From: JACCXG01 sp963785755
GTDB lineage: Bacteria > Acidobacteriota > Vicinamibacteria > Vicinamibacterales > 2-12-FULL-66-21
NCBI GenBank assembly: GCA_963785755.1
Contig: CAWAXG010000013.1
Coordinates: forward strand, 744,001-808,000
DNA: 64,000 nucleotides
Direction of reading: 5' to 3'
Shown piece by piece: positions 16,522 through 25,162 of the stretch. A program made the translations under genes and the position numbers. Each line of letters starts with the position of its first letter. The stretch's first letter is position 1. The notes beneath the pieces were generated by a model, which was not told where the DNA came from, did no database searches, and saw only the letters and a list, made by a program, of their open reading frames with translations.

Positions 16522-18915
16522 ATGAACGCTTTCCTGCGCGACCTTCGCTTCGCCTTCCGCGGCATGCGCCGCGCCCCCGTGCTTTTCACCGCGGCCGTGC
16601 TCACGCTCGCGGCGGGCGTCGGCCTCTCGACCGGCGTGTTCGCGCTCGCGTACGGCCTGCTGCTCCGGCCGCTGCCGTTTCCCGAACCCGAGCGGCTGGT
16701 CGCGATCAGCCTGGTCCGGGGTCCGGGGCCTCGCGGTTCGAACGTGCCGCTGGCCGAGGTCGAGGAGTGGCGCCGCCGGCTCCGCACGTTCGAGCGCATC
16801 GGCGCCCACTCCTCCTCCGATTTCACCCTGCGCGCCGGCGGAGAGGCACGAAGCGTTCGCGCGACGCTGATTACCGACGGGTTCTTCGAAACGCTTGGGA
16901 TGCCGGCGAAGGAAGGCACGACAAGCGTGGTCGCCCGCGGCCTCTCGACCGCGGCATTCAGCAGCCGGCTGGCCGAGGAGCTGGCGCCAACCCGCTGGCG
17001 CGACGAAGGGGTGATCGTCGGTGGCGTGGCATTGTCGATCGCCACGGTCATGCCGCCGCAATTCGCTTTCCCTGCCGAAAACACGGCCGTGTGGCTTCCC
17101 GCCGATGCCATGCCGGGTGTTGCGGTCTTCAGTGCTGACGATCAACGGCGGTATCAGATCATCGGCCGCCTCGCGCCAGGCGTCTCCATCGAGCAGGCTC
17201 GAGACGACGTCAGCCGCGTTTCGAAGGAGATCGACGCCGAGGCGTCGCGGCCACAGCCGCGGGAGGTCTCGGTATACCCGCTTCAAGAGCGCGGACGGCA
17301 GGACGCGCGCGCCACCGTCATCCCGTTCGCCGCCGGCGCCGCCCTGGTGCTGCTCGTGGCGGCGGCCAACGTGTCGGGACTCCTCGTCGGCCGCATGATG
17401 ACGCGGCGGCGCGAGTTCGCCGTCCGCCGGGCGCTCGGGGGCGGATCGATCGACGTGCTTCGCACCGCCCTCGCGGAGAGCTCCATCGTCGCGCTGGGCG
17501 GCTGGCTGATCGGCCTGTGGATCGCGTTCCTTCTGATCCGCGGATTCGAATCGATCGCCGCCGGCACGATCCCCAACCTGCAGTCGGTTCGCGTCGACAC
17601 GCCCGTGATCCTCTTCAGCCTCGCCCTGGCACTGGTTGTCGGCATCCTGAGCGGCGGCGCCCCGGCGCTGCGCGCGGCGCGAACTGATCCAAGCCAGGCA
17701 CTCAAGCAGACATCCGAACGCATCGGCGGAGGCGGCGCAGCAGTCCGGGCATCGCTCGTCGTCGCGCAGATCGCCATGACCGTGGTCCTGCTGGTCGCCG
17801 CGGGATTGCTCATGCGCACGGTCGTCGGAATCATCTCGGCGGATCGCAGCTTCGATCCGAAGCAGGCCCTCGCCCTGCGGCTGGCGTTGACGGAGACCAC
17901 ACGGTTCAATTCCGTCGATCGGGCGCCGATGATCGATCGATTGCTCGCGGAGGTTCGGCGCCTCCCTGGCGTAGTCTCCGCAGGCGTGGGGAGCGACCTG
18001 CCGCCGAGCGGCAGCCAGTTGACGATGACGATATCGCTGGTGGGGAACGATCGAAAGGTCGTGCTGCCGCTCAGCTACGCGGCAGCGACGCCCGGATATC
18101 TCGAGGCGCTCGGCATCAAGCCGATCGCCGGCCGGCTCCTGGAGGAGCAGGATCGCCTGGCCGCGCAGCCGGTCGTCATCATCACGGAGACGGCCGCCCG
18201 GACATTCTTTCCGGACCAGGACGCGGTCGGACGCGACCTGCCCGCGCCGCTGCCGCGAGCCGACGGAAAACGGGCGAGACCGCGGATTGTCGGGGTGGTG
18301 AAGGATGTCGAGTACGGCGGGCTCGACCGCGCCGCCGGCGCGTCCATTTTCACGACGTGGGAGACGCTGGCTCCCGGCAACGCGCACCTCGTCGTGCGAA
18401 CGTCTGGCCGCCCGCTCAGTGTGGCCGCCGCGGTGCGCCGCGTCGTGCAGGAGCTGGATCCGATGCTGCCGTCCTTCACGCCGCAGACGCTGGACGAGGT
18501 CGTCGCCGGGTCAATCGCCGACCGCCGGCTGCGGCTGCGGCTCGCCGCGATGTTCGCCGCGCTGGCGCTCGCCCTGGCCGCAGTCGCGATCTGGGGCGCG
18601 GTCGCGCAGAACGTGCTCGACCGGCGACGCGAGCTCGCGGTGCGTCTCGCGCTCGGCGCCACTCATCGTGCCGCGATCGGGCTGATGCTGCGGAGCGGCG
18701 TGATGCTGACCGCGTGTGGCGTCGGCCTCGGCATCGCCGGCGCCATCGCGGCGGCGCGCGCGATGCGTCACCTCCTCTACGGCGTCGCGCCGTGGGATCC
18801 GCTGTCCTTCGCCGCCGGTGCCGCGATCACCATGGCGCTGGCCATGACCGCGTGCTATCTGCCGGCGCGAAAAGCGGCGTCGATCAGTCCGTCGGAGCTG
18901 CTCCGCGAGGCATGA
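16522..18915 (+). CDS. ADOP-type ABC transporter permease (MacB/FtsX family), complete
   Basis: 797 residues with the full architecture: N-terminal DLRFAFRGMRRAPVLF, first membrane helix (AAVLTLAAGVGLSTGVFAL), MacB_PCD (about 45-240), first FtsX block (VIPFAAGAALVLLVAAANVS, then REFAVRRALGG), second PCD (about 430-650), second FtsX block with RRRELAVRLALGAT and the C-terminal PARKAASISPSELLREA. A ribosome-binding site GGAGG stands at 16502. Such permeases are abundant in Acidobacteriota, often beside PadR regulators, and are thought to export macrolide-like or lipid substrates with a separate ATPase. No ATPase gene is adjacent. It is a paralogue of the truncated copy at 8886-10749. Confidence 0.92.
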   Translation: MNAFLRDLRFAFRGMRRAPVLFTAAVLTLAAGVGLSTGVFALAYGLLLRPLPFPEPERLVAISLVRGPGPRGSNVPLAEVEEWRRRLRTFERIGAHSSSDFTLRAGGEARSVRATLITDGFFETLGMPAKEGTTSVVARGLSTAAFSSRLAEELAPTRWRDEGVIVGGVALSIATVMPPQFAFPAENTAVWLPADAMPGVAVFSADDQRRYQIIGRLAPGVSIEQARDDVSRVSKEIDAEASRPQPREVSVYPLQERGRQDARATVIPFAAGAALVLLVAAANVSGLLVGRMMTRRREFAVRRALGGGSIDVLRTALAESSIVALGGWLIGLWIAFLLIRGFESIAAGTIPNLQSVRVDTPVILFSLALALVVGILSGGAPALRAARTDPSQALKQTSERIGGGGAAVRASLVVAQIAMTVVLLVAAGLLMRTVVGIISADRSFDPKQALALRLALTETTRFNSVDRAPMIDRLLAEVRRLPGVVSAGVGSDLPPSGSQLTMTISLVGNDRKVVLPLSYAAATPGYLEALGIKPIAGRLLEEQDRLAAQPVVIITETAARTFFPDQDAVGRDLPAPLPRADGKRARPRIVGVVKDVEYGGLDRAAGASIFTTWETLAPGNAHLVVRTSGRPLSVAAAVRRVVQELDPMLPSFTPQTLDEVVAGSIADRRLRLRLAAMFAALALALAAVAIWGAVAQNVLDRRRELAVRLALGATHRAAIGLMLRSGVMLTACGVGLGIAGAIAAARAMRHLLYGVAPWDPLSFAAGAAITMALAMTACYLPARKAASISPSELLREA

Positions 18916-18928
18916 ACGGGCCCCGGCG

Positions 18929-18974
18929 CCCTTCGACTAGCTCAGGGCAGGCCCTGACTAGCTCAAGGCAGGCC
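18929..18974. repeat. Tandem pair of a dispersed CGACTAGCTCAGGGCAGGC-type repeat
   Basis: CTTCGACTAGCTCAGGGCAG is followed at once by CTGACTAGCTCAAGGCAG, two copies of about 20 nt. This type of short dispersed repeat (AGCTAGTCGAAGGG in inverse) is common between genes in GC-rich environmental bacteria. It may act with the GC-rich tail as a transcription end. Confidence 0.6.
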
Positions 18975-18990
18975 GCGCGCGCCGCGTGAG

Positions 18991-19620
18991 TTATTTCAAT
19001 TCTTCGATCGTCAGGTCCTTGTAATGAACCTCCGCCTTGCCGCCACCGTGGATCTGAAGGCCAATCAGACCCGACTGCGGAATGGACGCGTCCGGCTCGG
19101 TGTAATCGACGGTCTGTTTGCCATTGATTGACAGCCGGATGCGCGGCCCTTCGGCGCGGATCTCGTAGTCGTTCCAGTCCTCGAGCTTGATCAGGGTGGC
19201 GACTTCCGCGGGATCGGGTTCGGCGAGAATCTTGTTGCGCCGCGTCTCGTCGTAGAGGGCGCCCCAGAACTTGGCGCCCATGTCGGCCTGGTAGCCGATC
19301 ATCTCGTGCGCCGGCTTGGTCGCCCGCTCACTGCGGAACTGGACGCCGGCATTGATGAAGCCGTCGCTGCCCACGAGCTTGAACTTCAAGCGCAGCACGA
19401 AGTTGCCGTAGCTGCGAGTAGTGGTGAGGAACTCGTTGCGCGGCACCCTCTCGGCGAGCGATCCGCCGACGATCGCGCCATCCTGGATGCGCCAGGTTTT
19501 CGCGGTATCGCCTTCCCAGCCCGTGAACGTCTTGCCGTCGAACAGCGCCACGGCCTTGCCCTGGCCCTGCGCCGTCAGCGCAACGGCCACCACCATGCAG
19601 CAGCCAAGCAGCAGTCTCAT
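18991..19620 (-). CDS. DUF1080 (3-keto-disaccharide hydrolase-like) secreted protein
   Basis: 209 residues with a signal peptide (1-19, ending AQG). One DUF1080 beta-sandwich domain follows: VALFDGKTFTGWEG, then TTTRSYGNFVLRLKFKL, GVQFRSER, MIGYQADMG, WNDYEIRAEGPRIRLSING and SGLIGLQIHGG. DUF1080 resembles LamG/glucanase folds, and some members hydrolyse 3-keto-glycosides. The length is that of a single-domain protein. It is convergent with the ADOP permease. No operon partner is evident; the ThuA and TIM-barrel proteins at 25.8-27.7 kb belong to the same general sugar-related group but are separate. Confidence 0.85.
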   Translation of the reverse strand: MRLLLGCCMVVAVALTAQGQGKAVALFDGKTFTGWEGDTAKTWRIQDGAIVGGSLAERVPRNEFLTTTRSYGNFVLRLKFKLVGSDGFINAGVQFRSERATKPAHEMIGYQADMGAKFWGALYDETRRNKILAEPDPAEVATLIKLEDWNDYEIRAEGPRIRLSINGKQTVDYTEPDASIPQSGLIGLQIHGGGKAEVHYKDLTIEELK

Positions 19621-19643
19621 GTCACCTCACCATGCGGATGATA

Positions 19644-19760
19644 CAAGTGACAAGTGGCCGGTACCAAGTAACAAGGGACAAGGCTCAGGTACAACGGAAC
19701 GCGGGAAGACCCAAGGCACAACGTTGCCACTTCCGTTCTACTTGAGCCTTGTTACTTTGT
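19644..19760. repeat. CAAGTNN heptad element with inverted arms (copy 1)
   Basis: It starts as a tandem of ACAAGTG/CAAGTAA/ACAAGGG heptads and ends in their complements. About 30-nt arms at 19670-19699 and 19731-19760 pair with only a few mismatches around the shared words GGCTCA and ACGGAA, leaving a 31-nt centre. It is related to copy 2 at 20933-21005 through the words CAAGTAC and ACGGAA. It abuts the stop of the winged-helix gene. Confidence 0.8.
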
Positions 19761-19766
19761 CGAAAG

Positions 19767-20855
19767 CTACCGGTTGCTCGTCGAAAACTCTACTGACGCT
19801 TGCAGGCCCAGGAAGCGGCCGTACCGGTCCGCGGCAGCGGCAATCTCGTCCTTCTGTGCGCGGGTGGGCTTCTCGAACGGGTGTGCGTCGACGACGACTT
19901 CGGTTTTCTTGATCGTCCGCTTCCAGGTGCCGACCCACGCGCCGTCCATGACAATCATCTGGCCGTTGTCGCGCGTGACCTGGGGCAGATAGGCAGCGTA
20001 CACGTCTCGCGAATCCCGGTACGACAGGAGCGATTCGTCGTACACGGGAATCAGATAGGCGGTTTCCGGTCTTACTCTGGCCTTACGCATCGCCGGCGAA
20101 TGCCAGTAGGTCCGGCCCTCGTGCGTCTCCTGGCTCAGCGTCGAGGCGATTGAGTCGAGCCCGGCTCGCGCATCGACGGCCGAAAGGCCAGACCACCACA
20201 TGAAGTCCTTGAGCGTGGCCGGACCGTGGCTCACGAAATATCTGCGGGCCAGTTCGGCGCGCGCCTGATCGTGACTGATGTCCGGAACGGCCGGCACGCG
20301 TTCGTCGAGCAGCGCATAGGTGAACTGCTTGCCCTGCCTGGGCCCGCTGCAGATGACAGCGTCGAGCTCGGCGCGCATCATCAGGCCGCCGACCCGCATC
20401 GGATCGTCACCAGGCCCGATGATCCCCGCCTTGGCCAGCGCGGACGCGAGCGCTGCCCGGGTGAGATGCCTGCCGCCGCGCAACGCCTTGACGAGCACGG
20501 CGCGACTCCTTGCAAAGACCCGATCGTCGAGCCCCCATTTGCGAAAGTAGTACGCGCTCACCGCGTTGACCCGCGGCGCCGTGAGCTTCAACATCCAGCG
20601 GATGTCGGCCGACGTCACGAAGTGCCAGGTGGGCCGCATCAGGTGGGTGCGGAGGAACGCTCCGGTCGCAAACCTTTCGTCGATCGCCGCATCGGTGGCG
20701 CCGGTCATGCGCTGGGCGAGCGCCCACTTTGCGGCTCCATAGTCCTGGGCCTGAACCGCGCCAAGCCAGCGCACGACGTCCTCGGCGGCAGAGAGCGGAT
20801 TGCCCGAGATGTGCTGGTTGAAGAGCCGCTGACGGAGCAGGTCGACGAAGGTCAT
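19767..20855 (-). CDS. Winged-helix DNA-binding protein (HTH_42 / AlkZ-like superfamily)
   Basis: 362 residues from the ATG at 20855 (MTFVDLLRQRLFNQHI). The family pattern of HTH_42 proteins is present: VVRWLGAVQAQDYGAAKWAL, FLRTHLMRPTWHFV, TAPRVNAVSAYYFRKWGL, RYFVSHGPATLKDFMWWSGL, PVYDESLLSYRD, VMDGAWVGTWKR. Members include AlkZ/YcaQ DNA glycosylases that unhook interstrand crosslinks, but the catalytic QxQ or QxD motif of the true glycosylases is represented only by QAQD here, so activity is not assured. It may confer resistance to a DNA-damaging natural product. Both flanks carry related CAAGTNN repeats. Confidence 0.83.
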   Translation of the reverse strand: MTFVDLLRQRLFNQHISGNPLSAAEDVVRWLGAVQAQDYGAAKWALAQRMTGATDAAIDERFATGAFLRTHLMRPTWHFVTSADIRWMLKLTAPRVNAVSAYYFRKWGLDDRVFARSRAVLVKALRGGRHLTRAALASALAKAGIIGPGDDPMRVGGLMMRAELDAVICSGPRQGKQFTYALLDERVPAVPDISHDQARAELARRYFVSHGPATLKDFMWWSGLSAVDARAGLDSIASTLSQETHEGRTYWHSPAMRKARVRPETAYLIPVYDESLLSYRDSRDVYAAYLPQVTRDNGQMIVMDGAWVGTWKRTIKKTEVVVDAHPFEKPTRAQKDEIAAAADRYGRFLGLQASVEFSTSNR

Positions 20856-20932
20856 GGATGAACGGGTGCGGGCAGCCCGTTCACTGTAGCCGATCTGCGT
20901 TCGCGAGTAGTGGGAACGGAGAGGGGACGCCG

Positions 20933-21005
20933 TTGCAAGTCGCAAGGGGCAAGTACCACGGAAGGCCCAACGTCCCGTCGTACTTGCTACCTGTCACTTG
21001 CAACT
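20933..21005. repeat. CAAGTNN heptad element with inverted arms (copy 2)
   Basis: The 25-nt arms at 20933-20957 (GTTGCAAGTCGC, then CAAGTAC) and 20981-21005 (GTACTTG, then ACTTGCAAC) pair at about 20 of 25 positions around a 23-nt centre that contains ACGGAAGGCCCAACGT. The centre shares ACGGAA and CAACGT with copy 1. The element overlaps the last codons of the small gene at 20994-21224. Confidence 0.78.
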
Positions 21006-21224
21006 TGCATGAGACCTCTGGCCTTCCTGCGCATTGCGCCAGCCCTGCGCGCGCCAGGCAGCCAGCAGCTCGTGCTCACGCGCGAGGAGCTTTCGCAAAT
21101 CGGTGAATCGTTCGATTCGAGTCTCGCTGGCGTCGCGCACGACCAGCTCGTATCCATCGGACTCGATCGCCAGCCGCGTCTCACACGACCGGCGCTCTGC
21201 GCCGCGGGCGTAGAACCACACCAT
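20994..21224 (-). CDS. Small conserved hypothetical protein
   Basis: 76 residues from the ATG at 21224. The sequence MVWFYARGAERRSCETRL, then DGYELVVRDASETRIERF and DLRKLLAREHELLAAWR, is compositionally protein-like: a short beta-sheet followed by an amphipathic helix. I recall similar small proteins in acidobacterial and proteobacterial genomes but no function. The C-terminal 4-6 residues are encoded inside the CAAGTNN repeat, so the original stop may have been elsewhere. Confidence 0.6.
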   Translation of the reverse strand: MVWFYARGAERRSCETRLAIESDGYELVVRDASETRIERFTDLRKLLAREHELLAAWRAQGWRNAQEGQRSHASCK

Positions 21225-21473
21225 ACGGTATCCGTTGCCTTTTCTTGCCGGGGGAGCAGATAAGTATACCAGCCTCCCGGAGTTGGTGCGTGGAAAACGC
21301 CGCGACCCCGGCTCGCCGCTACGCCGCGCTGTCCTGTTTGATGCAGTGCAGGTGGAATCTCTCGTCATCATGGATACCATGAGCCCTGTACGCAATCTGG
21401 ACGCGATCGCGGCACGGGCAGCTCGTCCGCATCAATTGACGCAGACGGGGGTACGAGACTGGCGAGGGAGCTG

Positions 21474-22412
21474 CTAAGGTGTTCCGACAATGACCTCGAT
21501 CATCTTGCGATAGCGGACTGGGCTGCCGTTGCGCGTAGCAGCCGTGTAGCGCCACGTGCGCGCTTCCTGGATCAGGATCCGGTCGTAGAGCGGATGGATC
21601 GACTTGCGAATGGTGGCGGATTCAACCGCCCCCTCGCGGTCGATCACGACCTCGAGCAGCCCGCGGGCCGTGGCCACGTTGTATTGCGCCCGCATCGGGG
21701 GAAAGGCCTGCCGCACCGAAACAGGCGCCACCACGTCGGCGTCATCGATGCCGAAGGTCTCGGATTGAACCGGCGCTGGCCGGTTCGGCGCCGGGTCCAC
21801 GATCGGCGCGGCGGCAAGTGTCGGCTGCATGGGCCGCGGCTCGGGCACGGCGGCAGCGGCGGGCGCCGCCGGGGGCGGTGTCCTGGCGAGATCCCGGAAG
21901 CCGCTCGCCAGCGTGCGCATGTCGGTGACCGCATCGGCCCCCAGCGCCGCCTGCACTTCGGGCGCGTCCAGCAGCGCGAGCACCGCATCGAACTTCGCGG
22001 CCGCCTCCGCCAGGCGATCGCCGGAAAAACTTTGCCGCGCCGCGGCATATTGCTCGCGCACCATGGCCGGCAGCTTCTGCGCCCGCACCACTCGGAACAG
22101 CTCGCGGAGCTGCGGCGGAGCTTCCACCGCATCCGGCGAATACAGCGGTTCCTTGATCACCAGACGCGTCACGGTCTGCTCCGCCTCGCGCGGGCGCGAC
22201 AGCGCCAGCAGGCACAGCGCCCGATATTGCAGCGCGTCGCGCATCGGCGCCTCGGGCGTTTTCTTCTCCACGGCATCCAGCACGTCGAGGGCCTCGGCAT
22301 ACGCCGCCCCCGCGTACAACTCCCGGGCATCGTCCACGGTCTGCGCGCCCGCCGGCAGCGCGCAGGCACACCCGATCAGCAGGACGGTCAGCAAGGTCAG
22401 TCGCGATTGCAC
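21474..22412 (-). CDS. TonB-C-terminal-domain energy transducer-like protein
   Basis: 312 residues. Signal peptide (1-23, ending AGA), a tetratricopeptide-like alpha-helical half (about 25-165; ARELYAGAAYAEALDVLDAVE, then RALCLLALSRPREAEQ), a Pro/Ala-rich linker (about 168-215) and a C-terminal TonB-like domain (about 225-312; ARGLLEVVIDREGAVESATI, then LIQEARTWRYTAATRNG). No N-terminal anchor other than the signal sequence is present, so it is likely periplasmic rather than a full inner-membrane TonB. It follows the PEGA gene with a 2-nt gap and is probably co-transcribed. A role in envelope signalling or energising a receptor is inferred. Confidence 0.75.
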   Translation of the reverse strand: MQSRLTLLTVLLIGCACALPAGAQTVDDARELYAGAAYAEALDVLDAVEKKTPEAPMRDALQYRALCLLALSRPREAEQTVTRLVIKEPLYSPDAVEAPPQLRELFRVVRAQKLPAMVREQYAAARQSFSGDRLAEAAAKFDAVLALLDAPEVQAALGADAVTDMRTLASGFRDLARTPPPAAPAAAAVPEPRPMQPTLAAAPIVDPAPNRPAPVQSETFGIDDADVVAPVSVRQAFPPMRAQYNVATARGLLEVVIDREGAVESATIRKSIHPLYDRILIQEARTWRYTAATRNGSPVRYRKMIEVIVGTP

Positions 22413-22414
22413 GG

Positions 22415-23611
22415 TTACCTCCTCATGTCCACGCTGATGCGAGCCGGCGCGCCCGCGGTGATGAGCACGTCCTGGCGGCGCTCGCCGAGCGAGGGATGCC
22501 GGAACACCAACTCGTGGGACCCGATGGGCAGCGACAGGTTCGCGAGCGGCGTGTCCCCGACCTTGCGGTCCTGCACCCAGACTTCGGCCCAGGGCAGCGC
22601 GTTGACGCTCACGGTGCCTTTCGGCAGGTCCGGCGTGAACGCCGCGGTCTTCCCGTCGTCGACATCCACGACGCGCGTCGCGCGGAAGCCGAGGCGCTCG
22701 TTGACGAGCTCGAGGGTGTGGCGGCCCGCCGGCACCATGATGCGCGGGCTCCGCGTCGTGCCGAGGATCTGGCCGTGCTCGACGATGGTCAGTTCGACGG
22801 GCGAGGCGATGGCGATCCAGCCGGAACGACTCGCGCTGGTCGCGGGGAACGCGGCCGAGAGCTGCACGGTCGTCCCGGCCTGCACCGTCACGGCCTCCTG
22901 CAGCTGCTGGCCGTTGAGGCGCAACAGCACGGCGTGATTCCCGAGCGGGAGGTCGCGGACGGTCAGCGGGGTTTTCCCGCGCGCCTGCCCCGCAATCACG
23001 ACCGAGGCGCCGCTTGGACGCGTGCGAATGTCGAGATCGCCGCTGGCGACGCTCGCCGGCGGCGGCGCGGCAAACTCGACGTGGCGCGCGTACGAACCGC
23101 CGGCGGCAATGTCCACGGGCATCTCCCGGGTCTGCGATCCGAGGGTGAGCACGACTTTGTGCGAGCCTGGTGGCAGCGCCAGCGTCAGCGGCGTCTCGCC
23201 GCGATCCGCGTCATCGACGACGACGCGGGCACCTGCAGGAACGGTCTCGACGGCGAACGCGCCTGTGTCGGAGACCGGAGGAGCGGCCTGGCGCCTGATG
23301 AGCATCCCTATCCCGATGCCCTCGCCGATCACGAGCAGGAGCAGCAATCCGATGATCGCCGAAGACAGCGTGAACTGACGGCGGGCGATTGTTGATTTCA
23401 CCGCCTTGCCCACGTTCGGGGCTGGTTGCGGCGGTGGCAGCGTGGCGATCGCCGGGCGCGGCCGGATGACCGGCGCCCGCGGCCGCGGTGTGTCTGTGAC
23501 CGGCTCCTCGACCAGTGTGTCGAGCGTCGACAGATCCATGAGCGGTTCGAGAATGTGCGGCAGCGGATCGTCGGGCGCCGATGGAACTTCGCCAGCTGAT
23601 GGACTTTTCAT
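22415..23611 (-). CDS. PEGA-domain membrane-anchored protein
   Basis: 398 residues from the ATG at 23611 behind AGGAGGC. A cytoplasmic Pro-rich N-terminus (1-75) leads to one membrane helix (about 80-105, SSAIIGLLLLLVIGEGIGIG). Then come at least three PEGA-type beta repeats with the signature P..G..V...G...G.TPL: AGARVVVDDADRGETPLTLALPPG, PSGASVVIAGQARGKTPLTV, and ALPWAEVWVQDRKVGDTPL. PEGA domains bind surface or peptidoglycan-like carbohydrates and are common in Acidobacteriota and Myxococcota. It is in an operon with the TonB-C-like gene. Confidence 0.83.
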   Translation of the reverse strand: MKSPSAGEVPSAPDDPLPHILEPLMDLSTLDTLVEEPVTDTPRPRAPVIRPRPAIATLPPPQPAPNVGKAVKSTIARRQFTLSSAIIGLLLLLVIGEGIGIGMLIRRQAAPPVSDTGAFAVETVPAGARVVVDDADRGETPLTLALPPGSHKVVLTLGSQTREMPVDIAAGGSYARHVEFAAPPPASVASGDLDIRTRPSGASVVIAGQARGKTPLTVRDLPLGNHAVLLRLNGQQLQEAVTVQAGTTVQLSAAFPATSASRSGWIAIASPVELTIVEHGQILGTTRSPRIMVPAGRHTLELVNERLGFRATRVVDVDDGKTAAFTPDLPKGTVSVNALPWAEVWVQDRKVGDTPLANLSLPIGSHELVFRHPSLGERRQDVLITAGAPARISVDMRR

Positions 23612-24145
23612 CGGGCCTCCTGCTGGATCGAGAGCGTGACCAGCCGGCAAGAACGCGGTGGCCAGATCTCACGGTTGCGAGCTGCGTCGTTCGAAACGTT
23701 TAGCGTGAACCTGCAGACGTGATCGCGCGCCCTTCCCGGGGCGCCGGTTCGTGAACCGCCTGAGCAAGCTCGCCGAATGCACGGCATCGCCTGAGACGGC
23801 TCGATCTGCAAGAGCGTCCCGATGCGCGCCGGCTGCCTGGCGACTCTCGCCCGGCAGGATGACCGCACGCGGGTTCCACCATCACTGGTGTCTTTGTTGA
23901 CGGCGCCGTTTCGCGGCGCCTGTGCGGCCGTCGTCCGGAACGCGATCCTCGGATGACCGCAGCAGCCAGCGCGAGGGAGCACGCTGCCTGCCTCCAAACC
24001 TATGAGTTGTCGTGGTCGAAGGGCAAATGTACCACGCAGTGGGCCGAGAAATAAGCTCAGCGTTATCATTTTTCCCTGTCGTTTCACACCGGGTGGAGCA
24101 CAGCCCGGATCTGCACGGCCTTGCTCAGCAGTACACTGTCCGATC
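23612..24145. other. 534-bp intergenic stretch, nothing identified
   Basis: Lies between divergent genes. Open frames on both strands lack protein-like composition. A short GC hairpin (GGCGCCGTTTCGCGGCGCC) occurs around 23906. A TACACT at 24132-24137 could be a -10 for the next gene, without a matching -35. Nothing else is recognised. Confidence 0.4.
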
Positions 24146-24967
24146 ATGTTTGCCGACTCATCCCTGGCCGCCCGTATCGACCGCGCCGAGGGGAACCTGT
24201 GTGCCAGATTCGCCTCGTCTCAGCCGGACGGCGCAGCCCCGGCCTTGATCCTGCCGATGAGCGGCGGTATGGCGGTCTACGCCGGCCCAGCCAATCCGAT
24301 AAACAAGGTCATCGGCGTCGGACTGGACAGGCCGCTCGATGTCCCCGCCCTCGTCCTCGTCGAGGATCGGTGGAGAGACCTGGGTGAGCCGGTCCGGATC
24401 GAACTGTCCGTTCTGACCGATCCGGAGATAGGCAGAGCGTTGAGCGATCGCGGCTACCGGCTGCAGGGATTCGAGTACGTGCTGGGCCGCGCGCTGGATC
24501 GGGCCCGCGGTCCGTTGCCTCCCGCAGTGACGATCGAGCCGGTTCGCAGCGAGGACAGCGAGACGTGGCTCGACATCGCCGCCGATGCGTTCTCCGATCT
24601 GGATGGCACCGGCAGCGTTCCCGATGATGCGTATTCCCGAGATCAGCTGCGAGAGGCGATCGGCCTCTTCACGTCGACACCCGGCGTGCGTCGCTACCTC
24701 GCGCGGATCGAGGGCACGCCGGTCGGCGAAGCCTCGATGTCGATCGAGGGGGACATCGCGATCATCGCGGGGGCGGGCACGCTGACGGCGTTTCGCGGCC
24801 GCGGTGTCCAGAAGGCCCTGCTCCAGCGCCGCTTGAACGACGCGTGCGACGCCGGCTGCCAGCTCGCGGTCGTGACCACGGCGCCCGGCACACGATCGCA
24901 GGACAACGTGATGCGGCGTGGATTCGCGTTGTTGTACGCGCGGGCGATCCTTGTGCGTCGGTGGTAG
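24146..24967 (+). CDS. GNAT-family N-acetyltransferase
   Basis: 273 residues from the ATG at 24146. The C-terminal half holds the GNAT fold: YLARIEGTPVGEASM (beta4), GAGTLTAFRGRGVQKALLQRR (the R/Q-x-x-G-x-G/A acetyl-CoA loop) and VVTTAPGTRSQDNVMRRGF, as in the RimI-like stress acetyltransferases. The N-terminal half (1-130) resembles the non-acetylating domain of two-part GNATs (GGMAVYAGPANPINKVIGVG). The acceptor is unknown. A -10-like TACACT ends only 8 nt before the ATG, so the transcript may be leaderless. Confidence 0.85.
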   Translation: MFADSSLAARIDRAEGNLCARFASSQPDGAAPALILPMSGGMAVYAGPANPINKVIGVGLDRPLDVPALVLVEDRWRDLGEPVRIELSVLTDPEIGRALSDRGYRLQGFEYVLGRALDRARGPLPPAVTIEPVRSEDSETWLDIAADAFSDLDGTGSVPDDAYSRDQLREAIGLFTSTPGVRRYLARIEGTPVGEASMSIEGDIAIIAGAGTLTAFRGRGVQKALLQRRLNDACDAGCQLAVVTTAPGTRSQDNVMRRGFALLYARAILVRRW

Positions 24968-25102
24968 CGATTCGCGGATCTCGGGCAACGAGTCGCGGAT
25001 TTCTCGGATCTAGGCCACGAATCGCGGATCGTCGCGGATTTTCTCGGATCTGGTCACGAATTGCGGATCGCTTCGGATCCGCAATTCGCGAACTCGTGAA
25101 AA
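24968..25102. repeat. GCGGATC-word repeat with a terminal hairpin
   Basis: Repeated TCGCGGAT/TCTCGGATC words between the acetyltransferase stop and the HAD gene, imperfect in period. They end in a strong inverted repeat: GAATTGCGGATC (25057-25068) against GGATCCGCAATTC (25074-25086). It is the least regular of the intergenic word repeats. Confidence 0.65.
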
Positions 25103-25162
25103 GATCAGAGATATCGACGAGATCGAAAAGCGCGCGCGGGCTGATAACGTTTCTAATTCTGG

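Noticed and set aside
23608..24147. A 179-codon minus-strand frame upstream of the PEGA gene
   Set aside because: No domain-like sequence, no ribosome-binding site, and it overlaps the better-supported start of the PEGA gene.
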